Shown here: piece after piece, positions 1 to 11,887 of the stretch | How the letters are laid out: every line of letters starts with the position of its first letter | Position numbering within the stretch: the stretch's first letter is position 1 | NCBI RefSeq assembly: GCF_001649575.2 | Contig: NC_051435.1 | Location: forward strand, 3,464,854-3,528,853 | Source: Kryptolebias marmoratus | Lineage: Eukaryota; Chordata; Actinopteri; Cyprinodontiformes; Rivulidae | Direction: 5' to 3' | DNA length: 64,000 bases | Translations under genes and position numbers: made by a program | The notes under the pieces: generated by a model | The model's input: only the letters and a program-made list of their open reading frames with translations | What the model was told of the DNA's origin: nothing | Database searches by the model: none

Positions 1-920
1 CACTTGTTGACCAAATCTGTCCACAGACATGACTATCATACCAGTTTTTATTTTCAACTCTTTTAAACCCTGCTCTATGTGAAAAACTACAATATATTAT
101 GTATCTACAATATATATTATGCTACATGTGAATATCACTGCATAAGCGAGGCAGAGACCAATGATTTGCTTTATCGTTTACAGAATTTCTAAAGCATCAA
201 ACCTTTTGTGTAATTACAACTTAAAGGAGTTCAAACACTGGGGTCAAAGCTGCCTCAGGAGTAGCGCTGTTAGTTTGATTGTGTCTGCAACTTTTCTTTT
301 GTTTGTTTAATTAATCTTTGTATTCACAATGCTGCCAGGGTTTGTGCACACAGCTTGTAGATACACAGTGGACAGACCCATTGTGCATATTTGTCCCCGT
401 TTGACTCGTATTTTTCCACGTTTGCATTGTGTTTGTGCACACTTTTCCCTCTAAAAGGAAAATGTTTATGCTTTTGAAACTGAATTGAGAACATCAACGT
501 GGCAATCCATCCATTTTAGAGTTGTTTGTCCCAGGGGTTAGTGCTCCCTTGAATTTCTCCCGGTTAATCCTCACCGCAGGGCAGCTTTTCTGCTTTTCCT
601 TCAGATAAGGTTCTAATGTTCTCCTCTCTGACCTGCAGAGGTGCACAAAATAAGGCTCACATTGATTTTTTTATTTTAAATAAATAACATCATCGTCATG
701 TTTTCACATCCCTGTAAAGAACATTATTATAGTTAGTAATTTATCTATTAGATAAAACAGCTCAGCATAGTTTTTTCATATATATCTTAAGATTATGGTT
801 AAAATTTAAAGGTGAAATAAAATGCTTTGGGTCAGATCTGAGTTTGCATCTTTTAAAAAAACTAAACAAATTTAAACATTTAGTTGTTTTATTAAGTTTT
901 AGTATGGAAAAATAAATCCA
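1..920. other. No gene seen
   Basis: AT-rich unique-looking DNA with short T/A runs. No open frame, repeat or clear regulatory cluster recognised. Confidence 0.6.
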
Positions 921-926
921 AAATCA

Positions 927-1122
927 TAAAATATCTCATAAACCAGTGGATAGATTTATTAAAATTGGCAGAAAATAATAATTGGATGTACACCAAAAAC
1001 TGATTGGTGATTGGAGTCAATCCCATCCAAGATGGCCAACACAGCTAATCAGTTTTAGAGAAGACAAGAAAGGCTATAACTCTAAATTTGTTGTAGTAGT
1101 CGCTGAGCATCATCCCTCAAAC
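927..1122 (-). repeat. Dispersed repeat family A, copy 1
   Basis: Reverse-oriented copy. Read on the minus strand it contains the family's ordered blocks: 'gactactacaac' after a degraded CTCAG box, 'agagttatagcc', 'ttagctgtgttggccatctt', 'ttgactccaa', 'tagatgtacatcca'-like text and 'ccactggtttatgagatatt'. The outer ends are missing. Confidence 0.6.
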
Positions 1123-1124
1123 GT

Positions 1125-3540
1125 CGCCAAAGCAGTAACAGATCGCATGACATCTTTCATCTCCTTTAATTGCTGAAGTTTCTGGCAGCCATCAGCTGCT
1201 TGACCATAATCCTTTACAGGTGTTATAATATTTTAATTCAAAAAGCATTTTTTTCTGGAATCAGAAATGCAAAATCTTAAGGATCCACAAAAAGCAAGAT
1301 TTCTTGGATGTGCTAAAAGAGCTTTACCTCCTACTGAAAAACCAACATTTAGAGGGGAAATTAGCAGAGGTGTCTGCAGTGAGGAATGTCAGCTCCTCTA
1401 ATCAAATATAAATCCATTTATTGACAAACAAAGACAGACAGAACAAATGCTTCCATAGATGACTTTTTTTTTTAGGAGAAAAACAAAATGAAATTTAGCT
1501 TGGTGCCATCCACCTGCTCATTTTGGAAGGCTCAGACTGGAATGCTTGTCTTTGCAAGAAAATACCAATTATAATTCCAGGCTGCAGTTTAATTACAAAT
1601 CACAGCGTGCCTGGTGCTGTCACTTAAATTAAATCTGTGGTAGAAGGGCAGAGGAAATGCAGACCTCATTTTTTCAGGATCTACTGAAATCTCCTGAGGT
1701 AAATGTTTCCTGTTAATGTGTGTTTCCCAGTTTCTGTGCTGAGAACCGACACACTCGTTTAAAAGTTTCAATCGGGACATAAGATAATGAAACTCTAATG
1801 GCAGCAGCAGGAAGACGTACATTCAAATATGACTGCAGATATTGATTTTAAAATGTATATATGCTTCCCTGTTGGTCTTACAGGTGGCTGATGTTATGTA
1901 TAATTTCTTAAAATACGGAAGGAAAACGTTTTATTCAGACATGATAGGATTTTATCTACAATAACAAGGTTACAAGTGTTGAAAAATAAAATGGTACACT
2001 GGTATTTCTTGAGCCATTTGCACAAAAAAATAAAAGTTGTACCAAATAGGAGATTCCTCACTTTGTCCAGAAGATCTGGTGTGACTTTATAAACCTTATT
2101 TACTGAAGATCTGTTGTTATTTAAAACAGCAAAAAGCCATATTTGACAAATGTCTGATACAAATAAACACTTGTGGTAATGCTAACGACCCTAACTAAAA
2201 TCTGATAATTAGTGTAATTAATCACCAAACATCTGTGCATTACATGTGACTACAACAAACGTTTGGCAGTCCTCGGAATCAGGTACAAAATTGTATTTAT
2301 TTTTTAAAAAATAAATTCAAATTAAACTATCAAAAATATTTTACTGAACAAAAGAGTAAAGACTGCTTGTCTGAAAGTATATAAATGAGTTATTTTATAA
2401 CCTATGGTTTATTACTAAAGTTTGTAAAATAAAAGCTGTTTTGCTTAGGTTATCAAACTTTATATTTAAAGGTTTAAATCTGATTTCCAGATAAGGTCAA
2501 TGGTCTCCATAAACAAATAATTTACAACTTCCAACCAGAAGAAATGGCTCTGCTTGTCCATCGTTTACTTGTGACCCTAAGCTGCTCCAACTTTAAATTT
2601 AAATTTAAATTAGAACTTGTTTAGCTTAATTACTTTTCATGCCCCAACAAAATAAAATGCTTTTGTTTTTACACAAAAAATGTAGAAATTAAATAAACTG
2701 AACTTAAGGCACTGTAGCATGAAAATGAACGAGGTAAAATACTTACAGCTGGCCTCAGACGGTTAAAATACAGACTAACCTGGTGTGAAAAATGACACCA
2801 TCTGCCTTCAGTGAACTGCATAAACCTCAGCACTAAAGATGTTGTCAAACAACATAACCGGCCTAAATGTTTAGTCATTCAGCCGCTGCAATATGAGCTT
2901 TTTACTGCCTTTATTACTGAGTAGGCACTATATGTAAACAGGACAAAATAAATGCATATTTCTAAAATCTCTGCCTTTCTTTTCTTTGCACTTTCAGATA
3001 ACTCGTCCTTCTCTGGTGGAAGCTACAATCTGCTTCTGGGCTCCATTTTTTCTTTACACAGCGGAGGGAAAACAGACTCCGACAGATTGTGATCTGAGAG
3101 TCGTAGCATTTACTGCTGTTACTGCAGCTACAGCTTGAAATTCAACCTTTTACAGCTAATTTTTCCCTCTCAGTCATTTGATCACAAGTTTGCTCTTTCC
3201 TTTGCTCACCCCATGCACTCTCCCTCTCTGTACGCACTCTTAAAGAGCCCACACCACTCTGTGTTGCATTGTACCAATCCAATGCAATAAAATATGGGGA
3301 CTGACTCATCGTTCGGTCCAGATCTGGACCTAAATCCAGATTGTTAAACCTATATTAGTAGAAGTCTGTGAGTCCTGCTGTCATTGTAAGGAAAGGAGAA
3401 AACTGAACCTAGTTTATGAGAGAAGATCACATTTTTATTAAAAAGACTTAAAAAAAATGGCTACAGTAACTTTACCAGAGTTTTTTTTATCTCTTGTCCA
3501 TGCTGTTTGCTTTTGCTAAGCCACAATATGTTTTAGAATA
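1125..3540. other. No gene seen
   Basis: AT-rich DNA. A moderately complex stretch at about 1330-1430 and another at 2980-3300 have balanced composition but no frames. Nothing else recognised. Confidence 0.6.
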
Positions 3541-3558
3541 TTCTTCAATACAGTAGAT

Positions 3559-3703
3559 CAGTGGCTCTCAACCTTTTCAGGTGTAAGACCCACAAAAAAA
3601 ACCTGTTACAGACTCGTAACCCGAAATATTTTTGGTTGAAGACCCTAAAGTTGGTGCTTCATGACCCACAGTGGGGTCCCAACCCCGACTTTGGAAACCG
3701 CTG
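3559..3703. mobile_element. hAT-type MITE with 8-bp target duplication
   Basis: A 145-bp element begins cagtggctctcaacc and ends ggaaaccgctg, so the ends are imperfect inverted repeats of the CAGNGGTTCTCAA type found in hAT/Charlie elements. It is flanked by cagtagat (3551-3558) and cagtcgat (3704-3711), an 8-bp target duplication with one mismatch, the length expected for hAT. The interior carries the 'gtggggtcccaacccc' type text of common non-autonomous fish copies. There is no coding capacity. Confidence 0.75.
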
Positions 3704-3711
3704 CAGTCGAT

Positions 3712-5300
3712 AGTTGTTACAGATCCTATCATCCTGCAGTTTGGTACCTCCTCTGGGTGCCGAATGGGTCAAATCAATGATAAAATCAAAAGATTAACTA
3801 GTTGTTTAAGCGTCAAACCAGATTTAGAAAAACAAGTTTTAGAAAAAAACCTGAACTTGGTGGCAGAAAAAATAAACCGCACAAAAATTATTACAAAAAA
3901 TAATAATAAAAAATAAAATAAAAAAAGGCCAACGATGACTCCTGGCCTAAATCTCATTTAAAAAAAGAGAATTCTGATGCCTATTTAACATTATTTAGTG
4001 CTGATTTTTTTGGATGATACTGCTGAAAATCTGAAAATAGTCAATCAAAATCTCTGCCTTCTAGCCGTTTTAGAGAAATAATGAGTCCCACTGGGTAAAC
4101 AAACAAACAAAAATAAACTTTGCAGACATTTTTTGTCAGTACAAAAGAACTGAAAGGAATGAAATTATTAGTTGATGTTCAAAGGAAAGTTTCCTATCAG
4201 TAAAATAATATAATTCACCAGAAAAATGTAAGAAAAGAAAACTCAAAGAGTAAAGTTGTTTTTTCTAAGTATTATTTAATTAACAACATTTTGCGATGAA
4301 AGCTTAGGAGCAAAAATTGTGTTTTCTAAACTCCATCAGAAGGAAAATAATTAGGATTTATTTCTTCGGTTCATAATTCTGTTTAAATAAATAGCTGGTT
4401 ATGGTTAAAACAAGAGCAGAGACCACTGTGCCGCTCACAGATCACACATGAAAGACTCCGACTCCATCAGGCTGTGATAAAATCACTCCCTCCTTGAATT
4501 TTGTATAAAGTTAGAAAACTGAAATCCAAGTAGCAGATCTAAGAACCAGAAACTTTGATAAGAACCAGAAACTCCTCACGGTTTTTGTTTAATAACTTTT
4601 TATTAAGAAGCCCCTTTTTCCCTGCTGTTCTTTGCTTTTTTTTGCTGTCACAATCCTCTTCGTCCCACAACAGATAATCCGTCTTTCTTGTTTCTTCTTG
4701 CGTCTCTTCAGCGGAGAGGTTCAATCTGAGCCCGAGGGCCAGCAGATATACTGTATTCATTAAAACACTAATGCTTTTTGTTTTCCGTACAAGCCTTTAG
4801 TCTGGTAACATCCACCACTGATTTCCTCAGGATGACCCGGGATGATTACAGCTTTCCACTGCAGGAATCATGGAGCAAATCGCAGCACAGCAATCGGCTG
4901 CCTGATTGGCTTACAGTCACATCCTGCAGAGGCACACGCAAACTTATGAGTGGAATCAAACAATCTAAACGGTGCATCTTATTTTTTTAACACCGGCTCT
5001 TAAGCTGGTAAAGAAACCATTTAGGCTCAATGCATCTTAACTTATGCATGAGTTTTATACGTGCTCAGTGTAAAAAGAGCAGGTCTTGTTGTAGCAGCCA
5101 TTCCATGCATATTACTGATGATATTTTGAATTAGTGTATCATTTATGTGCTGCAGAGTTGGAGCTTTTTTGGTAACAGATCTGAGCTTTGTTACGCAACA
5201 CCATTTGAAAAAAAATAAAGGCTTAGCGTTCTGTGAAGGAACACATGTTGCTCGCTGCTTTTCATGCTTTTTTTTAAGTTTTAAACTGAAACCATCTCAT
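3712..5300. other. No gene seen
   Basis: An A-rich low-complexity tract at about 3895-3930 and otherwise AT-rich sequence. Short frames at 4539-4760 and 4778-4990 look like chance. Confidence 0.6.
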
Positions 5301-5309
5301 CCTGATAAG

Positions 5310-5600
5310 GGATGGAGTTGTAGCCGTTTTGGTCAAACCTTATAAATCACCTGGAATTTTCTGGTGATATGTGTTGGCACTCAGGTTATATCATGAAGAT
5401 TACTCTCAGCTACTGCTACACAAGATTTGGCTCAATATCTGTAAAAATCAGGCGAGTTAAAGCCATTTTCTGTTTTGGCAAATGTCAATTAGCTGTGGTG
5501 CTTTGTCTTGAATCTTGAATTGGGTTCACTCCAAATGAAATCCATCCTGTATTTTATCTTAAATATTTTGCTAATAAATACAGTAGACTCCAATAGTTAA
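5310..5600 (+). repeat. Dispersed repeat family A, copy 2
   Basis: Plus copy with 'attactctcagctactgcta', 'ctcaatatctgtaaaaatc', 'attagctgtgg' and 'cttgaattgggttcactcc'. The 3' part is shortened to 'aatattttgctaataaata'. It is directly followed by copy 3, forming a head-to-tail pair. Confidence 0.6.
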
Positions 5601-5870
5601 TGGCAAAGTTTTCGACAGTTAGTGTCATATCTGTAAAACTGGCTGTTGGAGCCATTTTAGTGTTTGATGAGCTTACTTAACTGTGGCAGCCATCTTGAAT
5701 AGGACTCAGTTGTAAATGTTTTTCCAATTAATACTTTCTGAGAGTTTGATTAAAATCATGAGCTGTTTTGCTAACGGTACAGAACAACAAACACACCCAG
5801 AGTCAAGTAAAAACATTATCGCTCCGTCTTCGGTGTTGGGTGATGATAATGCTCATTCTGAGTTATTTTG
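5601..5870 (+). repeat. Dispersed repeat family A, copy 3
   Basis: Plus copy with 'catatctgtaaaactggc', 'ggagccattttagtgtttga', 'ggcagccatcttgaatagg' and 'ctttctgagagtttgatt'. The 3' end reads 'ttgggtgatgataatgctc', close to the family's terminal motif. Tandem with copy 2. Confidence 0.65.
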
Positions 5871-6049
5871 TTCCTATAAAGATACTTTTAAAGAATAAAG
5901 ACTTAAAGTTATGTGAAACATGCAATAGGTGTATTTTGTCGAACAGATAAAAGTGCCTTTTTAAATGTTCTTTTGAAGCTAAAGTGATGGATTTTCCAAA
6001 ATGAGAGTGGAATTTCATCATCCACTCTCTGTGTTGCGTTGGGTGGTGG

Positions 6050-6365
6050 AAATGAGCTCTTTATACAGCGCCCATTAGAAGAGCCGAGCCCGCACCTCCC
6101 TCAGATCCCATTTGAAATATTCTAGAAAGGATCAGGTTTCAGTAAAGAGCTTCTCCTTCCCTTCACTACGCGCTGCCGCTAATGACAGAGATGAGAAGTG
6201 TCAGGGCGATATTCCCCACCCTCCTTCGGCGGAATTAGCATTAGCATAATGGGTTTTTTAACACTGCACCTTGGTGCCATGGGGCCCCGTGGAAGCCAAC
6301 TGTCCAGGGCCATTAGTGGCTAACTGGCAGCCAGCCAGAGCTCACATATCAAGTCAGAGCAAAAG
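6050..6365. other. Candidate conserved non-coding element
   Basis: A GC-richer, repeat-free block in AT-rich surroundings, with 'ttagcattagcataatggg' TAAT-type motifs, a near-palindrome ccatggggccccgtgg (6277-6292) and no open frame of note. Such islands in fish gene deserts are often conserved enhancers; conservation was not tested. Confidence 0.4.
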
Positions 6366-6393
6366 AAATGGCAAATGGGTCGACGCACAAAAA

Positions 6394-6457
6394 GGTCATC
6401 GATTTTTTTTTTTTTTAATGATAGACTGAATTTAAAATGTTTAATTTATCGATGACC
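6394..6457. repeat. Perfect 10-bp inverted repeat beside T and C runs
   Basis: ggtcatcgat (6394-6403) and atcgatgacc (6448-6457) are perfect reverse complements separated by 44 bases that begin with a long T run. A C run follows the right arm. Confidence 0.8.
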
Positions 6458-6467
6458 CCCCCCCCAA

Positions 6468-6484
6468 ACACACACACACACACA
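6468..6484. repeat. (CA)n tract next to a C run
   Basis: Short CA repeat directly after nine to ten cytosines; see the hairpin at 6394-6457. Confidence 0.8.
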
Positions 6485-6627
6485 AGTAACGAATCAAAAC
6501 AAAAATTCTGTTGATTCATATAAAGAAAGGCTTATTTTATTTTATTTTTTTAAAGAAATGCACATCTCCCACCTCCTTTCATACCAGAGTTTTGAACTAA
6601 AGCCATTTTATTTTGAAAAATAACACC

Positions 6628-6965
6628 GTTGTAACCATTTTGGTCAAACCTTCGAAATAACTTTATACAAAAGTGTCATGGTCAGAGTATGCAATGAGAA
6701 TGACTCTCAGCTTTAAACTTTCTGCTTTCAAACTTTAAATCAATATCTCTAAAACTGTCTGAGCTATATAGCCTTTTAGTGTTTCCTTATTTTAATTGGT
6801 TATGATGACCATTTTCAATCAGGTATAATTCATAGATGGTTATCCCCTGATTACTTTCTGCAAGTTTCATTAAAATTCATCCATTGATTCATTACATATT
6901 CTGGTAAAAAAACAGACAAAGGTAAAAACATTATTTCCTACTTTTGCCTAATGAAGTTCCCATGA
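6628..6965 (+). repeat. Dispersed repeat family A, copy 4
   Basis: Plus copy with 'aatgactctcagctttaaac', 'atcaatatctctaaaactg', 'ttttaattggttatgatgac', 'tactttctgcaagtttcatt' and 'aaaacattattt'. It shares the upstream 'ttgtaaccattttggtcaa' text with copy 2, so both carry the same 5' extension. Confidence 0.6.
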
Positions 6966-6969
6966 ATTC

Positions 6970-7575
6970 AATTCTAGGCAACAGTGGATCAATAATAAAG
7001 CATAAAATCAACAACATCTCTTATAGATGAATGGTCTGAACCATTAAAAAGGTCAATTAACAAAGTTGTTGTTTTAGACCCACAAATTTAAAAGACCCAG
7101 AATATTTGTCTTTTGTGGAAAAAAAGAGGACAGGAGCTGTGCCGACTTTTATTGATAAGGAATTAGTTTGATTCTTTCCACTTCATCAGTGCTCCTTTTA
7201 GGATTTTGTTTCTTTAGTTTGTGTTTTAGTGCTGGGTGAAAGTCAGAGAAAAACACATTATGGTTTAGGCACCAAAAAAGAATTCTATTTCTTAATGAAG
7301 AAATGTTTGTGGCTCAGGGCTGGATGTTACAGCGGATAACCCAGCAGGCTGGTGTGACAGACAGACCAAATGAGAACGGCTTCTCGAGTGGAGGGCAGCG
7401 TCGTTTCCTGTCATACACATAATTTTAACAAACCATCATGTAGGTCAACCCAGTCTTAAGAAGCACGAGGTGCTCATGTTTTGCATTTTGTGGGACCAGG
7501 TTATTTAAAAAAATACATGTTTCATTTCTGAAAATGTTGCTCAAAACTTCCACTGATGGAAGCTGCGTGTAATGG
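6970..7575. other. No gene seen
   Basis: AT-rich sequence with one GC-richer piece at about 7310-7460; no gene or repeat recognised. Confidence 0.55.
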
Positions 7576-7711
7576 CAATGCAGCTGTTTTTTTTTTAAAC
7601 ATAAATATGGCTTTGTTTAAGAAAAAATACTGGTAATGTTACTGAAAATCTGAGACAAACAAATCAAATTCTGAAATCTTTTCACTCACTCAAAAAAAAA
7701 CAACGTATTTT

Positions 7712-8122
7712 TGTTGAGTTTTTTTATTTGGTGTTTTTATTTCTGTTCAGGCGTCTTTGTCTTGACTTGTTTTTTGTTCTTAATGTCCTTATGTGCTGTC
7801 ACTATTCACTCCTCCCCAGTCACTCTTTGGTCTTTCTGCCACGCCCATCTACACCTGCCCCAAGCCTTGATTATCTTCCACCTGTGCCCACTTTCCAATC
7901 ACCTCCTCTGTTTTAAAAACCCGGTTATCACTTCCACACCCAGCTGATTCTTTGTCCTTTGTTGCCATGCCTCGTCACCCTATGCTCCCGTTTAGTTTTC
8001 GTTTCGTCTCGCCTCAGGCCTGTTTATGAGTTTGTTTGCTGCCATGTCAAATAAGTTCTATCCCCGCTACAAAATGAGTCTGCACTCTGGGTTCGCTTCC
8101 TTCCCCATCCCTCCCCCTGACA
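7712..8122 (+). mobile_element. Gypsy-type solo LTR, left copy
   Basis: The sequence starts TGTTGAG and ends CCTGACA (TG...CA). It contains the C-rich block 'ccacgcccatctacacctgc', a TATA-like ttttaaaaacccgg near 7911-7924, a weak polyadenylation-like tcaaataag (8047-8055) and the terminal 'ccttccccatccctccccct'. This layout matches many fish Ty3/gypsy LTRs. No internal gag-pol follows; the next bases are the inverted partial copy. A precise target duplication cannot be defined because the flank is itself duplicated. Confidence 0.6.
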
Positions 8123-8394
8123 GAATGAACCAGCCGGGAATTGATGACCCGGTTTTTAAAGCAGAGGAGGTGATTGGAAAGTGGGCACAGGTGAAGTAAT
8201 TAACAAGACTTGGGGCAGGTGTAGATGGGCGTGGCAGAAAGACCAAAGAGTGACGGGGGAGGAGTGAATAGTGACAGCACCGAAAACATGAAGAACAAAA
8301 ACCAAATCAAGACAAAGACACCTGAACAGAAATAAAAACACCAAAAAAAAAAAAAAAAAACCCGACAAAAATACATTTTTATTTTTGAGTGAGT
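8119..8394 (-). mobile_element. Partial inverted copy of the same LTR
   Basis: Read on the minus strand this repeats the first two thirds of the neighbouring LTR: start near 8394, 'ctgccacgcccatctacacc', then 'ctttaaaaaccgggtcatca'. It breaks off at about 8119, where it abuts the 3' end of the left LTR. It lacks the LTR 3' portion. Confidence 0.6.
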
Positions 8395-8509
8395 GAAAAG
8401 ATTTCAGAATTCGATTTGTTTGTCTCAGATTTTCAGTAACATTACCAGTATTTTTTCTTAAACAAAGCCATATTTATCTTTAAAAAAACCAGCTGCAGTT
8501 TCTGAAGCA

Positions 8510-9950
8510 TTTATGATCTCAGAAGGTTCATATATTTCTTATAATTTACCACATTCTACAGGGGTGCAGGTTAATATCTATATGTTTATGTAAATTTATT
8601 GGATGGTTACTGTTTTTTTGCACCTTGTGAGAGTTAATATCAATGTACTATTGCAAAAGAAGTTTTCTCTCTCTTTCTTAAAATCATGTGCTGTTTCTTG
8701 AGTTCTGAGAAAATAATCCATATAAAAGTGTTTGACTTCACAAGAATGTTTTTCATGAGAATTTTACTAATTATTTCCACCCAAGCATACAAATCTGACT
8801 AAAGTAATTTTTAATTTGAGTCTTTGTACAACAGCCTGTATGAATATGAAAAATCTCCTGCTTGTTAAGAACAATTTTAGTCTAATTTAGAAAAAAACAA
8901 TACGTAATAGAGTCTAGGAACACATATGTTTTTGACTTTATTGGGTTTTTTTTTTCCAGACCTGAAAAATACTGAAGTTAAATTCAGACTTTCAGCTCCA
9001 ACTGCACCATATTATAGCTGAAAATGTAAAAATTACTAAGTTATGGATATTTTTGGTGTTTGCAAAGTATGATGAGCTGTTGTTGAATCCAAAACTCCTA
9101 AATTAATCACTTAGAGTTTCATTAAAATTTGTCCAGTGGTTCATGAGATTTTTCATCGACACACAAACAAATGAACACACAGATAATGACACGTTCCCCT
9201 CTTTTCATGCGGTTGGAAATAATTACTGCGAAAATGATTTGAAGTTGTTGTTTTTTAAGTAATACCCAACTGGATGAGACATCCAGTCCTTTGAATTTTA
9301 CAGATTGTGCTCTACTTATTTAGAAGACTTCTGCACTGTATGGATAAAATACCAAACAACTAATACTTTTAGTTTGTTTAGGTTCAGTTTTTATTAATCC
9401 TCATTGTTTTTGTTGGACATAAACTAAAACTGTCCTTGTTTTAACTTTTAATGGGAAACATGTAGGTCGCAGCAGTTTACAGTTAAACAAGGTTACTTCA
9501 TTGACAGATGACAAAATAGTTCTTTGCAGGACAACTCACTTCCATTTTGAAGAATGTAGCAGTTTAGGTCGACGCAATGAAGCTTGATGCTCTGGAAATA
9601 TGTAAAGTGACAGAGGACAGAAGTGCCCAAAGGCCTCACCTTGTAAAAAACCTGCTTTATGTTTCCGTCCTATCTACTCGTTTCAGTTTGGGGTGTGCTT
9701 GTTCTATTTTTCAGTTATATATAAAGTAAAAACACCAGTTGGATGTGTCTTGGCTGCAATCTGCTGGTTTTTATGTATTGTTAGATTCCTCCTGACAGAA
9801 GTCCCAACTTCACCCATCTCCTTTTATTTGGTAATTCCACAAACCTCTCCCCACATGGCTTTCTTTCAGCTCGGCTCATGCCACAAGCTCTTTTGCATTA
9901 AAAGAAAAAAAAAAAGAACTTTCATCATGTGCGGACCTTGAAAGTTAACA
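8510..9950. other. No gene seen apart from family A copy 5
   Basis: AT-rich sequence on both sides of the repeat at 9005-9245. An 82-codon frame at 9693-9941 ends in a lysine-rich A run and looks like chance. Confidence 0.6.
9005..9245 (+). repeat. Dispersed repeat family A, copy 5
   Basis: Plus copy with 'tttttggtgtttgcaaag', 'gagtttcattaaaatttgtc', 'cagtggttcatgagattttt' and the 3' end 'tcatgcggttggaaataatt'. The 5' CTCAG box is not recognisable. Confidence 0.6.
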
Positions 9951-10140
9951 TTTATTTTTAGCCTTCTTTTTCCAGAGGTGCCATTCCCGTCGCATAATGA
10001 GGGCCTGGTGCTCATTACATTTACTGGGAGATAGTGAATTGTCATGTATGGCTGAGACAAATGTAGAGCAGCCCCCCCACTGCCGCCCAAATGAAAATAA
10101 TTACACTCCAAAGCCCCCTCAAGTTGCTCTCATTACTCAT
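9950..10140. other. Candidate conserved non-coding element
   Basis: Repeat-free block with several cattac/cataat motifs and a C run at about 10072-10080. No coding frame; conservation is only inferred. Confidence 0.3.
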
Positions 10141-10754
10141 TGGGTACAATGTTCTATAGAGACATGAACACAAGGCATTTTACACAAAAAGTGCACAGCA
10201 ACAGAAAGAGGAATGGTCTTTTTTTCTTGTTTTGAAAGCAGGGCAGAAGGATAGAAATAAAAACACTTAAAAACAGAACAAATCTCAGAAGTGTGTCAGA
10301 GATAGTGTAAAATATCAACAAAAACAGGTGCAAATAAGGTTATTTTTAAAAAAAGTTTAACTTCCATGAGTTTTGTAAAAGATATCTTCAGAGAATTTCT
10401 CAGTTGTAATCACATTCATCCACTCAACATCTTGGGCTATCACTCCCGACTGCCAACAAAATGTAGCTGAAAATTGTTTAAAAACAAAAAAATCTGAAAA
10501 AAAATCTGAAAAAAAAAAAAAAAATCAAAACAAAGAAAAACCCAAAAACATCTGCTACAATTTTACAGACCCATATTCATTTTAGTAAACAAACATATCA
10601 GAAGGAATAATTTTGTATTTATAATTAAGATTTAACCACACAAAACTTCATCTTTAGATTGCAATTTCACCGTTGGTTCTAGCCTTATGGACTTTGTTTA
10701 AAATGAAAGAAAACATTTAGTGCCCTTGCCTTACATGCATTAAGTGAATATATT

Positions 10755-10915
10755 TATTTTGTGTACTCCAGTTTCTTTCCACAGTTCAAAAACATGCATG
10801 TTAGGTTGAATAGTGACTACATTATTAACTGGTGAGAGCTGGAATGGGCCCCAGTGACTTTGACTGGGCCACAGTGTGTTTATAAAATCAATAAATGGTA
10901 AATATTCAGCCTCAT
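10755..10915 (-). repeat. Common teleost repeat (family C), internally deleted
   Basis: 'ctccagtttctttccacagt', 'tcaaaaacatgcatgttagg' and 'ttgaatagtgactac' are followed after a deletion by 'gagctggaatgggccccagt' and 'atcaataaatgg'. The blocks and their order match the minus orientation of the repeats at 47195 and 59885. Confidence 0.55.
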
Positions 10916-11488
10916 CTGGATTAAGATGACAGTGGACACAAATAAAGATGTTACTTCTTAAATTATATTTTATTATCACACACATGATCAAAATATCTTG
11001 AGTTGCTACATTTTTTCAGTATCTTTTTTGCTGTACCATTAATTATACATCAGTTTTTTTTAAAGCTTCACTTCTAACCCACCGTGAGTGAGTTTGACAT
11101 GCACAGTTCACAGGGATTGATGGTTTGCAGTTGGGCCGCAGGCTCCTGTTGATCATCGATGGAAGGTTTGAGAAATACTGCAGACAAAGTACTTGTCAAG
11201 CACAGGTCTCATGCCTGACTTGCTTGGGGTGTAAGAAACGTTGCGCTGTTTGCTTGTGGAACATGTTTGTGTGATTAGTGTGTTTGTGACTTGCAATTAA
11301 CCTTGTGCAGGCTGCACTTGTGAATCACTACTAACTTGTATCTCTCTTTCTGCTGATGAACAGTGTACATATTTAATTGTTAACAGTTTAGTTTGACTAT
11401 CAGAAAATAGAACCCAGGAAGAAGGGAGCAAATCTACTGCACCTACAAAGAGGGCACAGCCTCAAGAAACCAAACTAGAAACAGTAGA

Positions 11489-11528
11489 GAGGGAGGAGGA
11501 GGAGGATTTGATGATGATGATGATGATG
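11489..11528. repeat. GGA and GAT trinucleotide tracts
   Basis: A GGA run (about 11489-11506) is followed closely by a GAT run (11509-11528). Confidence 0.85.
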
Positions 11529-11697
11529 CTAGCAGCACCGGCAAAGAGCAAAGAGAAGTGCACTGGCTGAAGAAAACATCCCTGGCCAGGAGGTTTGGCT
11601 CTGATGGTAGCTATACATATTTTCCCCTTATAATTTATTTAGCTAGATCCATTTTTTTTTATTTTGGTAACTTATATTTGGGGGAGGGACCTTTTAC

Positions 11698-11887
<190 letters not shown>

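Larger units (their letters stand above)
7581..8503. repeat. Large inverted repeat (fold-back) around an LTR
   Basis: The left arm (about 7581-7953) and right arm (about 8119-8503) are reverse complements with few differences and long identical runs, e.g. tactggtaatgttactgaaa on the left at ~7629 and its complement at ~8436-8455. The unpaired centre is about 165 bases. The duplicated part includes both LTR sequence and about 130 bases outside the LTR start, so flanking DNA was duplicated with the element. The transcribed RNA could form a very long hairpin. Confidence 0.85.
10145..11690. other. No gene seen
   Basis: A-rich low complexity at about 10480-10560, one family C copy (10755-10915) and trinucleotide tracts near 11.5 kb. 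No frame of interest. Confidence 0.6.

Noticed and set aside
7711..8368. Plus and minus open frames with similar protein text
   Set aside because: They are the two arms of an inverted LTR repeat, not paired genes.
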